A stretch of 44,963 nucleotides of DNA from JBDTNK01 sp039933775 (GTDB lineage Bacteria > Chloroflexota > Limnocylindria > QHBO01): contig JBDTNK010000011.1 in assembly GCA_039933775.1 (NCBI GenBank), positions 1-44,963 of the forward strand, written 5' to 3'. The position numbers and the translations under genes are program-made. Under the pieces are notes generated by a model that was not told the DNA's origin, did no database searches, and saw nothing but the letters and a program-made list of their open reading frames with translations. Shown here piece by piece: positions 32,406 through 40,923 of this stretch (position 1 is its first letter; every line of letters begins with the position of its first letter).

Positions 32406-33566
32406 ATGGCTGAGATCCGCGTCGAGCGCGTCACGAAGCTCTTCAAGCAGACGCGCGCCGTCGACGACGTCTCGCTGACGATCGACGACGGCGAGTTCAT
32501 GGTTCTGCTGGGTCCGTCGGGCTGCGGCAAGACGACGCTGCTGCGCTCGATCGCCGGGCTGGAGCAGATCGAGGGCGGCCGGATCGTGATCGGCGCGCGC
32601 GACGTGACCGAGCTGCCGCCGCGGAAGCGCAACATCGCGATGGTCTTCCAGAGCTACGCCGTCTTCCCGCACATGACTGTCTTCGAGAACATCGCGTTCG
32701 GCCTGCGCATGCGGCACGCCGGCAAGGCCGATATCGACCGCCAGGTGCGCGAGGCGGCGGAGCTGCTCCACATCGAGAGCCTGCTCGAACGCTTCCCGGC
32801 CGAGACGTCGGGGGGCCAGCGGCAGCGCATCGCCGTGGCTCGCGCACTCGCGATGCAGCCACAGGTCCTGCTCATGGACGAGCCACTCTCCAACCTCGAC
32901 GCCCTGCTGCGCCTCGAGGCGCGCGCCGAGCTGAAGCGCCTCCTGGGCGAGATCGGCTCGACGACGATCTACGTCACCCACGACCAGGTCGAGGCGATGA
33001 GCATGGGCGACCGCGTCGCGGTCATGCGCGCTGGCAAGCTTGTCCAGGTCGGCGATCCGCTGACGATCTACGACGGACCGGTCGACCGCTTCGTCGGCGG
33101 CTTCATCGGCAATCCGCCAATGAACTTCCTGGCGGCGACGGTCGAGCGCCGCGATGGCGGCTCTGTCGCGATGCTGGCTGGCGCCGGTGAGGTCCGCCTC
33201 GCGCTTGATGGCAGTGAGACGCAGCCTTCGGGCGCCGTGCTCCTTGGCATCCGCGCCGAGAACATCGAGGTGACCGATGATGGCGACGGCCTGCGTGGAC
33301 GCGTCCTCGTCGTCGAGCCGCTCGGGTCGCACAACCTCGTCACGATCCAGCTGGGCGCCGAACAGCTGAAGGCAACGACGCGACCCGACCAGCGGCTCGA
33401 ACGCGACCAGAAGGTGCGGGTGCACATCGACCCGACGCGCATCCGCTGGCTCGACGCCGAGCTCGAGGTCGCCCTGGGTGCCGAGGATGCCGCCGGGCCG
33501 GGCGCGGGCCGTGGCCCGGTGACCCTCGAGCAGCGCGACACACAGGCACCGACCGCGGAAGGCTGA
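32406..33566 (+). CDS. Sugar ABC transporter ATPase (MalK/UgpC-type)
   Basis: A 386-residue ATPase. Walker A is GPSGCGKTT, the Q-loop is MVFQSYAVFPH, the signature is TSGGQRQR (usually LSGGQ), Walker B is VLLMDEPLSNLD and the switch His is in YVTHDQVEAM. A C-terminal TOBE/OB regulatory domain follows (about 240-360: GIRAENIEVT, VEPLGSHNLVTIQLG). The LSGGQ to TSGGQ change is a tolerated first-position variant. Sugar importers often share one such ATPase among several permease sets; here a dedicated copy is in the operon. Confidence 0.94.
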   Translation: MAEIRVERVTKLFKQTRAVDDVSLTIDDGEFMVLLGPSGCGKTTLLRSIAGLEQIEGGRIVIGARDVTELPPRKRNIAMVFQSYAVFPHMTVFENIAFGLRMRHAGKADIDRQVREAAELLHIESLLERFPAETSGGQRQRIAVARALAMQPQVLLMDEPLSNLDALLRLEARAELKRLLGEIGSTTIYVTHDQVEAMSMGDRVAVMRAGKLVQVGDPLTIYDGPVDRFVGGFIGNPPMNFLAATVERRDGGSVAMLAGAGEVRLALDGSETQPSGAVLLGIRAENIEVTDDGDGLRGRVLVVEPLGSHNLVTIQLGAEQLKATTRPDQRLERDQKVRVHIDPTRIRWLDAELEVALGAEDAAGPGAGRGPVTLEQRDTQAPTAEG

Positions 33567-33572
33567 ACGGCG

Positions 33573-35357
33573 GTGGCTGTGCGCGCGTCGAAGCCGCTCG
33601 ACCTGGGAACCGGGCGCGTGATCGTCTCGTTCGATCCACGCTCGGCGGGCTGGCTCTCGATCGGCACGCCGCACCCGCGGCACGGATTCGTCGAGCTCAA
33701 CGCGATCCCGCCCTTCGACGAGGCGGCTCGGGGCGATCCAGCCGCCACGCGGCGTCACCGTCTGGCGATGACGCGGGCGGCGCACGCACTCCTGATCGTC
33801 GAAGTCGATGGCGAGGCGCCAGCCCTCGAGCCCGATTGCGGTGACCCGGCGCGGATCGGGTGGTCGTCGCCGCCGATCTCGGTCGTGGCGACGGCACCGC
33901 CAGGCACCGGTGCGGTCCGTCAGCAGTGGACGGTTCGTTCGCTGGCGGGGCACCGCCCGACGATCACCCTGCGACTGCGCGGCCACCTCGACCGGCCGGC
34001 GCTGGCCGAGATCACCGAGACCGACCCTCCCCCGCCGACGGGCGCCTCGACCACGTTCGAGATCCGCGGCGCCACGGTGCGCGTCGCGGCACGCGCGCTG
34101 CCCGCGGAGCTCCTGGTGCGCGTGGTTGGTGCGGCAGTGCACTGGCAGCCCGGTTGCGAGGGCACGCGCGGCAGCGTCGCGTGGCCGTCAGGGCCCGAGC
34201 AGCTGACCTTCGAGATCGTGGCGGGCCTCGACGCCCGGCCTGCGCCGCCGGCGACCGCGGCGAGCTCGGAGGACGATCGCCTCGTCGGGCGCGCGCTGGC
34301 CTACGTGCGCGGCTGCACGGCGCTACAGGTAGCGACCGGCGAGCGTGTCATGCTCACCGACCACCGCATCCTGCCGCTCTCCTGGACGCGTGACGCCTAC
34401 TGGCAGGCGCTCGCCCTGCTCGTCGCCGACGCGCCCGGCGATCGCGAGATCGTGGCCGACCACCTGCGCTGGCTCTGGCGCCGCTGCGAGCGGCCGGACG
34501 GCCGCTGGGTGCGCAGCCACCACGCCAGCGGGCGCCGCAAGGACCTCGCCTTTCAGGCCGACCAGCAGCTCTATCCGATCGTCGAGCTGGCCGACTTCTG
34601 GCGCCTCGACGGCGCGCTGCCGGACGGCGTCGACTGGGCCGCGGAGATCTCCCGCGCCTGGCTGGCCGCGGTCGCCGAGATCGACCCCGGCAGCGGCCTC
34701 ATCGCCAGCGCCGAGAACGCTGCCGACGATCCGGTCGCCGCACCGTTCATCGCCGCCTCGCAGATCCTGCTCTGGTGCGCGGCCGGGCGGCTCGCCGAGC
34801 TCGCACCCGCCGCGGGCCTGGATCGCGCTCCGTTCGCACGAGCCGCCGACGCCGCGCATGCGGCGTTCGAGGCGGCCTTTGCGCGCGGCGGCGCGTGGCC
34901 GTACGCCGTCGGCCCAGGCGGCCAACGGGTCACGTACCACGATGCGAACGACCTGCCGACCGCGCTCGCGCCGCTCTGGGGCTTCTGCACGCGGGACGAC
35001 CCCGGCTGGCGCGCCACGATGTCATTCGCCTTCAGTCGGGCCAATCCGGCGTGGGTCGATGGCGCGCGACCCGGCCTCGGCTCGCTGCATACGCCCGGGC
35101 CCTGGACGCTGGGCGACCTCCAGGCATGGATTCGGGCCGTGGTCCTGGCCGACGAGCCCGCCGCCGGCGCGGCCGTCCGGCGGCTCGAGACGGTCGCGTT
35201 CGCCGACGGGATGCTGCCCGAGGCGTACGGCGCCGACTACGAGCGGCGCGTTCGGCATTGGTTCGCCTGGCCGGGCGCCGCGTTCGCCGCGCTGCGATCC
35301 CTGCAGCGCGCTCGCCGGATCGACCGGTTGCGCGTTCAGATAGGATCGGTCGCATGA
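33573..35357 (+). CDS. Six-hairpin glycosidase-like protein (GH125/GH63-type fold suspected)
   Basis: A 594-residue cytoplasmic protein without a signal peptide. Residues about 1-230 look beta-rich. Residues about 235-590 are helical with repeated Trp/Asp/Arg motifs typical of (alpha/alpha)6 glycosidases: HRILPLSWTRDAYWQALAL, LRWLWRRCERPDGRW, FQADQQLYPIVELADFWRL, and YHDANDLPTALAPLWGF. These resemble exo-mannosidases (GH125) and GH63-type glucosyl/mannosyl-glycerate hydrolases, but the family is not secure. Candidate acids are the Asp in LSWTRD and FQADQ. It starts with GTG at 33573, 6 nt after the ATPase stop, and overlaps the glycosyltransferase gene by 4 bp. It probably processes the imported glycoside. 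Confidence 0.72.
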   Translation: MAVRASKPLDLGTGRVIVSFDPRSAGWLSIGTPHPRHGFVELNAIPPFDEAARGDPAATRRHRLAMTRAAHALLIVEVDGEAPALEPDCGDPARIGWSSPPISVVATAPPGTGAVRQQWTVRSLAGHRPTITLRLRGHLDRPALAEITETDPPPPTGASTTFEIRGATVRVAARALPAELLVRVVGAAVHWQPGCEGTRGSVAWPSGPEQLTFEIVAGLDARPAPPATAASSEDDRLVGRALAYVRGCTALQVATGERVMLTDHRILPLSWTRDAYWQALALLVADAPGDREIVADHLRWLWRRCERPDGRWVRSHHASGRRKDLAFQADQQLYPIVELADFWRLDGALPDGVDWAAEISRAWLAAVAEIDPGSGLIASAENAADDPVAAPFIAASQILLWCAAGRLAELAPAAGLDRAPFARAADAAHAAFEAAFARGGAWPYAVGPGGQRVTYHDANDLPTALAPLWGFCTRDDPGWRATMSFAFSRANPAWVDGARPGLGSLHTPGPWTLGDLQAWIRAVVLADEPAAGAAVRRLETVAFADGMLPEAYGADYERRVRHWFAWPGAAFAALRSLQRARRIDRLRVQIGSVA

Positions 35358-36619
35358 AGATCGGGATCGTGGCGACGCGCCTCGCCGGCGTCGACGGCGT
35401 CACCTTCGAGACCGCCAAGTGGGAGGCGGTGCTCACCTCGATGGGCCACGAGATTCGGCTCTGCGCCGGCGATGTCGACGCACTGCGCCCGAATACGCGC
35501 CTCGTGCCGGCGATGCACTTCGTCTATCCGCCCGCCGCGCTCGTCACCGCCTCGGCCTTCGATCCGGACAGCGAGCCTCGCGCGGTACGGCGAGAGATCC
35601 GGCGCTTGGCGCGCCAGCTCCTCCCGCCGCTGCTTGACTGGGTCGAGCATTACGAGCTCGAGGCACTCATCGTCGAGAACGCCTGGGCCATCCCGATGCA
35701 GCTGCCACTCGGCGTCGCGCTGCGTGAGCTCGTCGAGCGAACGCGGTTGCCAACCATCGGTCATCACCATGACTACTGGTGGGAGCGCGAGCGCTTCGCC
35801 GCCTGCGTGGTGCCCGACATCCTGCGCGCCGCATTCCCGCCTGACCTGCCGAACGTGCGCCACGTGAGCATCAACTCGCTCGCCGCGGCCGAGCTGCTGC
35901 GGCGGCGACGGCTGGATTCGGTCGTCGTGCCGAACATGTTCGACTTCGACCACGGGCGCCCGCCACCCCGCGAACGTGCGCGCATCCGCGAGCGCCTGCG
36001 CGCGGAGCTCGGCATGGGCGATTCGGGAACCCTGGTCGTGCAGCCGACGCGTGTCGTGCCGCGCAAGGGCATCGAGCTGGCGATCGAGCTTGTCGGTCGG
36101 CTCGGCGACCCGCACGCGGTGCTGCTGCTCACCAGCCCCGCCGGCGACGAGGGGCTCACCTACCTCGCCGATCTCAAACGCCAGGCGGCGCGCTCACGCG
36201 TCGAGCTGCGCTATGCCGCGGACCGCTTCGCGCCCGATCTCGAGGGCGTGCCCATCGATCCGGCGTACTCGCTCCACGACGCCTACATCGCCGCGGACCT
36301 GATCACCTATCCGAGCCTGTACGAGGGCTTCGGCAACGCGCTGGTCGAGGCGATGTTCTATCGCCAGCCCATCGTCGTGAACCGCTACAGCGTGTACGAC
36401 GCCGACATCCGGCCGCTCGGCCTGCGGGTCGTGGAGCTGGAGGGCGCCGTGACCGATGCCGCGGTCGCCGAGGTGCGCGCGCTGCTGGCTGATCCGGCGC
36501 GACGAGAGCGCGACACCGACCACAACTTCGACGTGGCGCATCGCCACCTGGGCTACGAGGTGCTGCGCGAACGGCTCGAGGGCCTGCTCGCCGAGCTTCA
36601 GGTCGCAGCGAGGCGGTAG
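35354..36619 (+). CDS. GT4-type glycosyltransferase (possibly acting on glycerate glycosides)
   Basis: A 421-residue GT-B retaining glycosyltransferase. The N-terminus MKIGIVATRLAGVDGVTFE and the stretches ENAWAIPMQLPLGVAL and GHHHDYWWERERF recall mannosylglucosylglycerate-synthase-type enzymes, from memory. The C-terminal donor domain has QPTRVVPRKGIELAIEL and the EX7E motif EGFGNALVE. The activity is uncertain. Placed in a sugar-import operon after a glycosidase-like gene, it may rebuild a solute from an imported unit. The ATG at 35354 overlaps the preceding stop (ATGA). Its 3' end overlaps ispH on the other strand by 22 bp. Confidence 0.78.
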   Translation: MKIGIVATRLAGVDGVTFETAKWEAVLTSMGHEIRLCAGDVDALRPNTRLVPAMHFVYPPAALVTASAFDPDSEPRAVRREIRRLARQLLPPLLDWVEHYELEALIVENAWAIPMQLPLGVALRELVERTRLPTIGHHHDYWWERERFAACVVPDILRAAFPPDLPNVRHVSINSLAAAELLRRRRLDSVVVPNMFDFDHGRPPPRERARIRERLRAELGMGDSGTLVVQPTRVVPRKGIELAIELVGRLGDPHAVLLLTSPAGDEGLTYLADLKRQAARSRVELRYAADRFAPDLEGVPIDPAYSLHDAYIAADLITYPSLYEGFGNALVEAMFYRQPIVVNRYSVYDADIRPLGLRVVELEGAVTDAAVAEVRALLADPARRERDTDHNFDVAHRHLGYEVLRERLEGLLAELQVAARR

Positions 36620-37470
36620 ACCAGCTCCCGCACCTCTTCGAGATCAACCTCGGGCGTCGAGGTGCCGCCGGTGATGCCGACCCGCGCCTTGCCGCGGATC
36701 CATCCGGCGTGCTCTGCCTCGAGCTCCGCGGCATCGGCGACGTGCACGGTGTCGGGCAGGATCTCGCGGCACTTCACCGCCAGCTCCTTGGTGTTGCTGC
36801 TGTTCTTGCCACCGACCACGATCATGGCGTCCACCTCGCGCGCCAACTTGACGCTGTCGTCCTGCCGGGTCAGGGTCACCGGGCAGACGGTGTTGACGAC
36901 GCGCAGGTCGTGGCATCGGCGCAGGCAGAAGGCGGCAAACTCCTCGAGCTTGCTGGGCAGGATGGTGCTCTGGCTGAGCACGCCGATCCTCTTGGTGCGC
37001 GGAACGCGCTCCCACGTCGATCGGTCCATGTCATCCACGACGACATGATTCTCGCCCGCGTAGCTGCGAACGCCTTTGATCTCGGGGTGGTCCTCGTGAC
37101 CGATGATGCAGACCGTGTAGCCAGCCTCGGCCAGCTCCCGGGCTGCCTTCTGGCTCTGCAGCACCCAGGTGCAGGTCGCGTCGATCAGCTCGAGCCCCGG
37201 GGCGCCCTTGACCTGCTCGAACTCGCTCTTCGACACGCCGTGAGCGCGGATGATGAGCGTGCCGCCCTCGACCTCGTCGGCGAGGTCGGCGGTCTTGATG
37301 CCGCGGTCCGTGAGGTCGGCCTTGATGCCGGGGTTGTGGACCAGCTGGCCGAGCGTCGTGACCTGCTTGCCCTGCTCGCGCGCGTGTTTTGCCTTGTCGA
37401 TCGCCAGGCGCACGCCATAGCAGAAGCCGGCGCGCTCAGCGATGTGGACCTCGGGACGCTCGGTGATCAT
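36598..37470 (-). CDS. ispH: 4-hydroxy-3-methylbut-2-enyl diphosphate reductase
   Basis: A 290-residue [4Fe-4S] reductase of the last MEP-pathway step, giving IPP and DMAPP. The cluster cysteines are in GFCYGV, ATCTWV and NTVCPVT. Active-site HPE is in GHEDHPEIKGV, with SQSTILPSKLEEF, GGKNSSNTKEL and GGTSTPE also in place. ATCTW replaces the commoner ATCPF around the second Cys. It lies 9 nt after plsC and ends the eleven-gene minus-strand block. The stop overlaps the end of the convergent glycosyltransferase gene. Confidence 0.95.
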   Translation of the reverse strand: MITERPEVHIAERAGFCYGVRLAIDKAKHAREQGKQVTTLGQLVHNPGIKADLTDRGIKTADLADEVEGGTLIIRAHGVSKSEFEQVKGAPGLELIDATCTWVLQSQKAARELAEAGYTVCIIGHEDHPEIKGVRSYAGENHVVVDDMDRSTWERVPRTKRIGVLSQSTILPSKLEEFAAFCLRRCHDLRVVNTVCPVTLTRQDDSVKLAREVDAMIVVGGKNSSNTKELAVKCREILPDTVHVADAAELEAEHAGWIRGKARVGITGGTSTPEVDLEEVRELVYRLAAT

Positions 37471-37479
37471 GCCCCCATT

Positions 37480-38151
37480 CTAGGAGGGAACGGCCGAAGG
37501 GGTCTCCGCGGCGGGCCGCTGCCCCTCGGGAAGCAGATCGGCGATGCGGCGCGTGATCTCCTCCGCGCCCGCCGCCAGTGCATCGCGGTCGAGGCGTCCG
37601 CTGGGCTGATGACCCAGCACGAACGGCTCCCCGAAGCGGATCGTGATCGCGTGGCGTCGCACGAGGCGCTCGCCCGGCGGCCGCAGGCGCTGCGTGCCCG
37701 CGATGCCGGCCGGCACGATCGGCGCGCCGCTGCGCAGAGCGAGCAGCGCAGTGCCCGGCTTGCCGGGGCGCAAGCGCCCGTCGCGACTGCGCGTACCCTC
37801 CGGGAAGATGGCGATCGGTTCGCCGCGTGCCAGCAGCTCCAGCGCGGTGCGCTGCGCTCCACGATCGCCCTCGCCGCGGCGCACGTAGAAGACGCCGGAG
37901 CGGTCCGCCAGCCAGCCGAAGATGGGCCAGCGCTGCATCTCGATCTTGGCCATGAAATGGATCACGCGTCCGGTCCGATGGCCGCCCGCCCAGCCCAGGA
38001 AGGGCGGATCGAGGTCGCTGGCGTGATTCGCGACCAGGATGAACGCTCCCTCGCGCGGCACGTGCTCGAGCCCGATGACCGTGGCCGGGCCCACGATGCG
38101 CGCCAGCAGCCCCGCGACGATCGCGCCGGGATGGAAGAACCAGGTCGTCAC
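37480..38151 (-). CDS. plsC: 1-acyl-sn-glycerol-3-phosphate acyltransferase
   Basis: A 223-residue membrane-associated acyltransferase. The catalytic motif is NHASDLDPPF (NHx4D), followed by GVFYVRRGEGDRGA (glycerol-phosphate binding), FPEGTRSRDG and the IVPAGIAGT block. It makes phosphatidic acid from lysophosphatidic acid and acyl donors. The GTG at 38151 overlaps the stop of the rluB-cmk gene (GTGA) and gives the expected N-terminus. The longer frame to 38193 is antisense-like. The rluB/cmk-plsC-ispH order resembles the cmk-plsC-ispH clusters known in other bacteria. Confidence 0.92.
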   Translation of the reverse strand: MTTWFFHPGAIVAGLLARIVGPATVIGLEHVPREGAFILVANHASDLDPPFLGWAGGHRTGRVIHFMAKIEMQRWPIFGWLADRSGVFYVRRGEGDRGAQRTALELLARGEPIAIFPEGTRSRDGRLRPGKPGTALLALRSGAPIVPAGIAGTQRLRPPGERLVRRHAITIRFGEPFVLGHQPSGRLDRDALAAGAEEITRRIADLLPEGQRPAAETPSAVPS

Positions 38152-39584
38152 GCGGAGCGTTCGCGCAGCGCCGCGACGAGGAGATCGACGCACGCCTCGA
38201 CCGCATGCGCGCCGGTGTCGAGCAGCAGCGCGTCGGACGCCATGCGCAGCGGCGCTACCTCGCGCCCTGAATCCGCGGCGTCGCGGCGCTCGATCTCGGC
38301 CAGGTACTCCGCGACGCGCTCCGGGGCGCCCATCTCAGCCGCGCGGCGCTCGGCTCGTACCTCCTTCGAGGCGGTGAGATAGACCTTCAGCTCCGCATCG
38401 GGCAGCACCACCGTACCGATGTCGCGGCCGACCATCACCGTGGTGCCGCGCGACGCCGCGCGACGTTGGATGCCGAGCATCGCGCCGCGAACCGCGGCGT
38501 GGCGGCTCACGGCGCTCACCGCGTTATCGACCCGCGGCGTGCGGACCTCGTCGGTCACGTCGCGGTCACCGAGCAGCACGGTCTCGCGGCGTCCAGGCGC
38601 GTCGCGGCGCGGACGGCGCACCGTGATGTGCGCCTCAGCGGCGAGATCCGCGAGCGCCGCCTCGTCGTCGGGATCGACATCACGCTCGATCGCGGCAAGC
38701 GTCAGGGCGCGGTACATCAACCCGGTATCGACGAAGGTGGCACCCAGGCGCTGGGCGAGTGCGTGCCCGACGGTGCTCTTGCCCGATCCGGACGGTCCGT
38801 CGATCGCGATGCGCATGACCGGTGCGGCCTCACGGGCGCGGGGCCCGGGCGGGACGCCGGCAAGCTCGGCCACCTCGTCGCGCCCCAGCTCACGCCATGC
38901 GCCGCTGCGCAGGCCGTCGAGCGTCAGGGAGCCGAAGCGCGTGCGAATCAGCCGCTCGACCGGCAGGCCCACCGCCGCAAAGAGGCGGCGCACCTCGCGC
39001 TTGCGGCCCTCGCCCAGCCGCACCCGTAGCCAGGTGCCTGGCACGTCAGTCCCGGTCACCTCGTCGGGCGCGTGCGCGCGACGCCAGCCGAGCAGGCGCG
39101 CCATGCCCTCGTCCAGCGCAACGCCAGCGCTGAGCTGATCCAGCTGCGCGCGCTCCGGCTCCTGCGGCAGCAGCACGGCGTACTCGCGCTCGAGCCCGTA
39201 GCGCGGATGCAGGAGCCGGTTGGCCCACTCCCCGTCGTTGGTGAGGACCATGAGCCCCTCCGACTCGACGTCGAGCCGCCCCGCTGGCCAGAGCCGGCCG
39301 CCGCGATACGGCACCAGGCTGACCACCGAGCGGCGTCCACGCTCCGCGCGCGAGGAGGAGACCAGGCCACGCGGCTTGTGGATCGCGAAATGGACGGTCG
39401 CCTCGGGACGGCCGATCGGCTGGCCGTCGACCGTGATCGCGTCGGTTGCCTCGTCGACCTGCTGACCGATCTGCGCGGTGCGGCCGTTGACCGCCACGCG
39501 ACCGGCCGCGATCAGCTCCTCGGAGCCGCGCCGCGACGCAACGCCGGCACGGGCAAGCACCTTCTGCAGCCGCTCAGCCGGCAT
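38148..39584 (-). CDS. rluB-cmk: Fused RluB-type pseudouridine synthase and cytidylate kinase
   Basis: One uninterrupted 478-residue frame encodes two enzymes. Residues about 1-245: S4 RNA-binding domain (LQKVLARAGVASRRGSEELI) and RsuA/RluB catalytic domain with HKPRGLVSS, GRLDVESEGLMVLTNDG (catalytic Asp105) and EGRKREVRRLF, modifying 23S rRNA. Residues 257-478: cytidylate kinase, with P-loop IDGPSGSGKST, VDTGLMYRALTLAA, VGRDIGTVVLPDA and KVYLTAS, phosphorylating (d)CMP. The link is a short Pro/Arg/Ala stretch. An ATG at 38816 (MRIAIDGP) could also start free Cmk. Separate rluB and cmk genes are the norm, so this is a genuine fusion or a read-through arrangement. Confidence 0.92.
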   Translation of the reverse strand: MPAERLQKVLARAGVASRRGSEELIAAGRVAVNGRTAQIGQQVDEATDAITVDGQPIGRPEATVHFAIHKPRGLVSSSRAERGRRSVVSLVPYRGGRLWPAGRLDVESEGLMVLTNDGEWANRLLHPRYGLEREYAVLLPQEPERAQLDQLSAGVALDEGMARLLGWRRAHAPDEVTGTDVPGTWLRVRLGEGRKREVRRLFAAVGLPVERLIRTRFGSLTLDGLRSGAWRELGRDEVAELAGVPPGPRAREAAPVMRIAIDGPSGSGKSTVGHALAQRLGATFVDTGLMYRALTLAAIERDVDPDDEAALADLAAEAHITVRRPRRDAPGRRETVLLGDRDVTDEVRTPRVDNAVSAVSRHAAVRGAMLGIQRRAASRGTTVMVGRDIGTVVLPDAELKVYLTASKEVRAERRAAEMGAPERVAEYLAEIERRDAADSGREVAPLRMASDALLLDTGAHAVEACVDLLVAALRERSA

Positions 39585-40134
39585 CGGGCCGCTCCGCCTG
39601 CGCCAGTGCCGCGACGGCGGCCGCTTCCGAGGTCAGGGTCGGGAGATCATCCTGCGAGGTCAGGCCGAAGCGCTCGAGAAAGGTGAACGTCGTGCCGAAC
39701 AGCACCGGTCGGCCCGGCGTGTCGCGGCGCCCGACCTCGGCAATGACGCGCCGGTGCAGCAGGGAGCGGATGACGTAGTCGGAATCGACGCCGCGCACGC
39801 GTTCGACGTCGGCGCGGGTGCATGGCTGGCGATAGGCGATGACGGCCAGCGCCTCGAGCGCCGCCGGCGTCAGCCGTGCCTCCTCACGCGCCGCGTAGCC
39901 GGCGAGCCGCTCCCCGACGTCTGGCGCCGTGACGAGCTGCCACGCGTCGTCGTTGCGTTGCAGGCGCAGGCCGCGGCCGCGCTCCTCGAGCTCCTCGGCC
40001 AGGTTGCCGAGCGCGCCCTCGACCTGCAGCGCCGAGACCTCGGCCAGCTCCGCCAGCTCCGCGGTCACCAGCGGCCGCTCGGCGATGAAGAGGAGCGCCT
40101 CGAGGTACGTCTCGAGCGGATCGGGCTCGTTCAC
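39574..40134 (-). CDS. scpB: Segregation and condensation protein B
   Basis: A 186-residue ScpB with two winged-helix domains: ETYLEALLFIAERPLVTAEL near the start and TPAALEALAVIAYRQPCTRADVERVRGVDSD in the second. RPVLFGTTFTFLERFGL is conserved near the end. ScpB dimers bind ScpA in the SMC complex that condenses and segregates the chromosome. The GTG at 40134 overlaps the scpA stop (GTGA); upstream in-frame sequence lies inside scpA antiphase. Its end overlaps the rluB-cmk start by 11 bp. Confidence 0.94.
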   Translation of the reverse strand: MNEPDPLETYLEALLFIAERPLVTAELAELAEVSALQVEGALGNLAEELEERGRGLRLQRNDDAWQLVTAPDVGERLAGYAAREEARLTPAALEALAVIAYRQPCTRADVERVRGVDSDYVIRSLLHRRVIAEVGRRDTPGRPVLFGTTFTFLERFGLTSQDDLPTLTSEAAAVAALAQAERPDAG

Positions 40135-40919
40135 CGCGCCTCCTCGAGCGGCTCGAGGCGCTCGATCAGGATCGGCCCGAAGACGCTCGACTGCTGGGCG
40201 CGCACCTGGCGGCGCCGCACGAGCTCGAGCGTGGCGAGGAACGTGACCGTCGCCTCGGTCCTCGTGCGACACGTGGCCAGGATGGCCTGCAGCACGACCC
40301 GGCCGGTCTTCCCGAGCGCCGCGCGCAGGACCTCGATCTGCTCGGCGATGGTGACTTCGCGCTTCACCACCTCCGGCGGCGGCGCGACCGGCTCGGGAAT
40401 GGCGCCGAGCCTGGCCAGCGCCTCGGCGAGAAGCGTCGGAGCCAGGGCCGGTGGCGTGACGAGCGGCAGATCGCTCTCGCGCGGCTCGCGGCGGAAAATC
40501 GGCCGCCGCCCGTCGAGACCGCCGAGCACGAGCGACGCGTCGCGCATGATGCGGTACTCGACCAGCCGGCGTCGCAGCTCCTCCTCGTCGGCGCCCTCAT
40601 CGGCGTCAGCCAGCGCGCCGGGCATGGGCTCGTTGGGCAGCAGGCGGCGCGACTTGAGCAGGATCAGCTGTGCTGCCACCACGACGAACTCGGCCAGGTG
40701 CTCCGCCTCGACCGGGTGACGGGCGAGGTGCTCGACGTAGGCATCGGCCACATCGGCCAGTGGCACGGTCAGCACGTCGAGCTGTCGCGACTCGATCAGA
40801 TGCAGGAGCAGCGCGAACGGGCCCTCAAAAACCGGCAGGCGCAGCTCGAATGGCCGATCGTCGCCCGGCCCGGCAGGGACGGCGATGCCCGCCTCGATCG
40901 GGATCGGCTCGAGCGGCAT
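40131..40919 (-). CDS. scpA: Segregation and condensation protein A
   Basis: A 262-residue ScpA kleisin. The N-terminal SMC-binding region is clear: FELRLPVFEGPFALLLHLIESRQLD, LADVADAYVEHL and EFVVVAAQLILLKSRRLLP. The centre is acidic and variable, and the C-terminal winged helix follows (LEALTVTFLATLEL-like region and RAQQSSVFGPILIERL). The smc gene is not in this window. The ATG at 40919 lies 4 nt after the HD gene stop; the frame is open upstream but antisense-like there. Confidence 0.94.
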   Translation of the reverse strand: MPLEPIPIEAGIAVPAGPGDDRPFELRLPVFEGPFALLLHLIESRQLDVLTVPLADVADAYVEHLARHPVEAEHLAEFVVVAAQLILLKSRRLLPNEPMPGALADADEGADEEELRRRLVEYRIMRDASLVLGGLDGRRPIFRREPRESDLPLVTPPALAPTLLAEALARLGAIPEPVAPPPEVVKREVTIAEQIEVLRAALGKTGRVVLQAILATCRTRTEATVTFLATLELVRRRQVRAQQSSVFGPILIERLEPLEEAR

Positions 40920-40923
40920 CGGT

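Noticed and set aside
32136..34142. A 668-codon minus-strand open frame
   Set aside because: It is antisense to the permease, ATPase and glycosidase-like genes; the sequence looks like reverse-frame low-complexity protein.
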